Below are positions 63,746 through 64,000 of a DNA stretch of 64,000 nt, in pieces. The notes beneath the pieces are model-generated. The model saw only the letters and a list, made by a program, of their open reading frames with translations, searched no databases and was not told the origin of the DNA. The stretch covers positions 62,001 to 126,000 of the forward strand of contig QQVE01000065.1 in NCBI GenBank assembly GCA_003389325.1. The letters run 5' to 3'. Position 1 is the first letter of the stretch; each line of letters begins with the position of its first letter. Both the position numbers and the translations under genes were made by a program. Source of the stretch: Planctomycetota bacterium. Its GTDB lineage: Bacteria > Planctomycetota > Planctomycetia > Pirellulales > PALSA-1355.

Positions 63746-64000
63746 TTACGGCGAGGCCATGCGCGCTAGTCCCGGCATCGACGTCCAGAGGTAGTATGCC
63801 CGCGGCACGGTCAGATCCACCAGCGCCCCCAGATCGAAGTTGGGACGCGCGGCCGCCTGGCTTTGGCCGAACAGGAACATGTCGAGCGCGCCGACCGGCC
63901 GCTTGTAGCGCACGACCTGCACGTCGCTTTCGTCGAGGTTCGCCAGTTCGGCCGCCCGCTCGACGGCGTCTTCGACGAAGCCGATCTTGTCGACCAGCAG
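63746..64000 (-). CDS. sppA: Signal peptide peptidase SppA-like (S49), 3' end only
   Basis: The minus-strand frame is open from the window edge to TAA at 63748-63746, giving the last 84 residues. LLVDKIGFVEDAVERAAELA and VPRAYYLWTSMPGLARMAS match the C-terminal end of planctomycete S49 peptidases. The catalytic Ser and Lys lie outside the window. Confidence 0.72.
   Translation of the reverse strand: MLVDKIGFVEDAVERAAELANLDESDVQVVRYKRPVGALDMFLFGQSQAAARPNFDLGALVDLTVPRAYYLWTSMPGLARMASP

Overview
This GC-rich window looks like chromosome from a planctomycete, probably Pirellulales-like. I infer this from gene content and style: a formylglycine-type sulfatase, a neutral ceramidase, a secreted thioredoxin/cytochrome c/copper-monooxygenase fusion, a pst locus with two pstB genes, many lipoproteins, and a dispersed palindromic repeat whose arms read CCCGAAGCGCGAGCGAGGG in intergenic DNA. 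No phylogenetic test was possible here, so the assignment is an inference.

Layout. 1-3.8 kb: a polymorphic-toxin-like locus, with the end of an unknown gene, a WHH (HNH/Endo VII-fold) nuclease with reading-frame anomalies, and two tandem SUKH-ankyrin proteins that look like duplicated immunity genes. 3.9-13.5 kb: fatty-acid/acyl-CoA catabolism in two divergent arms (acyl-CoA ligase, enoyl-CoA hydratase and an MBL hydrolase on minus; thiolase, exported haloalkane dehalogenase, FadB/FadJ-type bifunctional enzyme and thioesterase on plus) around a control region with a promoter and embedded palindrome. 13.5-19.3 kb: pstS-pstC-pstA-pstB2-pstB1-phoU on minus. The two PstB proteins carry complementary defects that predict one consensus and one degenerate ATP site. 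19.6-21.1 kb: a small-gene patch with a kinase-like protein, an 80-residue protein, an HTH remnant and a small membrane protein.

21.2-28.9 kb: mnmA, floA, an FGE-fold protein without the catalytic cysteines, mtnA, an AbiEii-like nucleotidyltransferase and a large MscS-type channel. 29.1-40.9 kb: two exported amidohydrolase-family genes (one a double-domain protein with an acidic linker and His-rich tail), an FAD-dependent desaturase-like oxidoreductase, another enoyl-CoA hydratase, a membrane protein, a ceramidase and a sulfatase. 41.0-46.4 kb: a lipoprotein, two clpP genes, tig, tRNA-Gly(GCC) and a rhomboid protein. 46.6-51.1 kb: a proline/glutamine-rich membrane protein, an FkbM-like protein, bioF and an EVE protein.

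51.4-54.2 kb: ECF sigma, anti-sigma and a coiled-coil PDZ protein, ending in a strong intrinsic terminator. 54.3-57.4 kb: a DJ-1/PfpI protein convergent with a PhoB/PhoR-type pair, which may control the pst locus 35 kb away. 57.6-64 kb: a metallophosphoesterase, an LRR-like lipoprotein, the redox/copper fusion protein, a second ECF sigma/anti-sigma pair with a coiled-coil partner, and the 3' end of an sppA-like gene. Palindromic repeats sit in several intergenic gaps. No rRNA, CRISPR array, intact transposase or prophage was seen.
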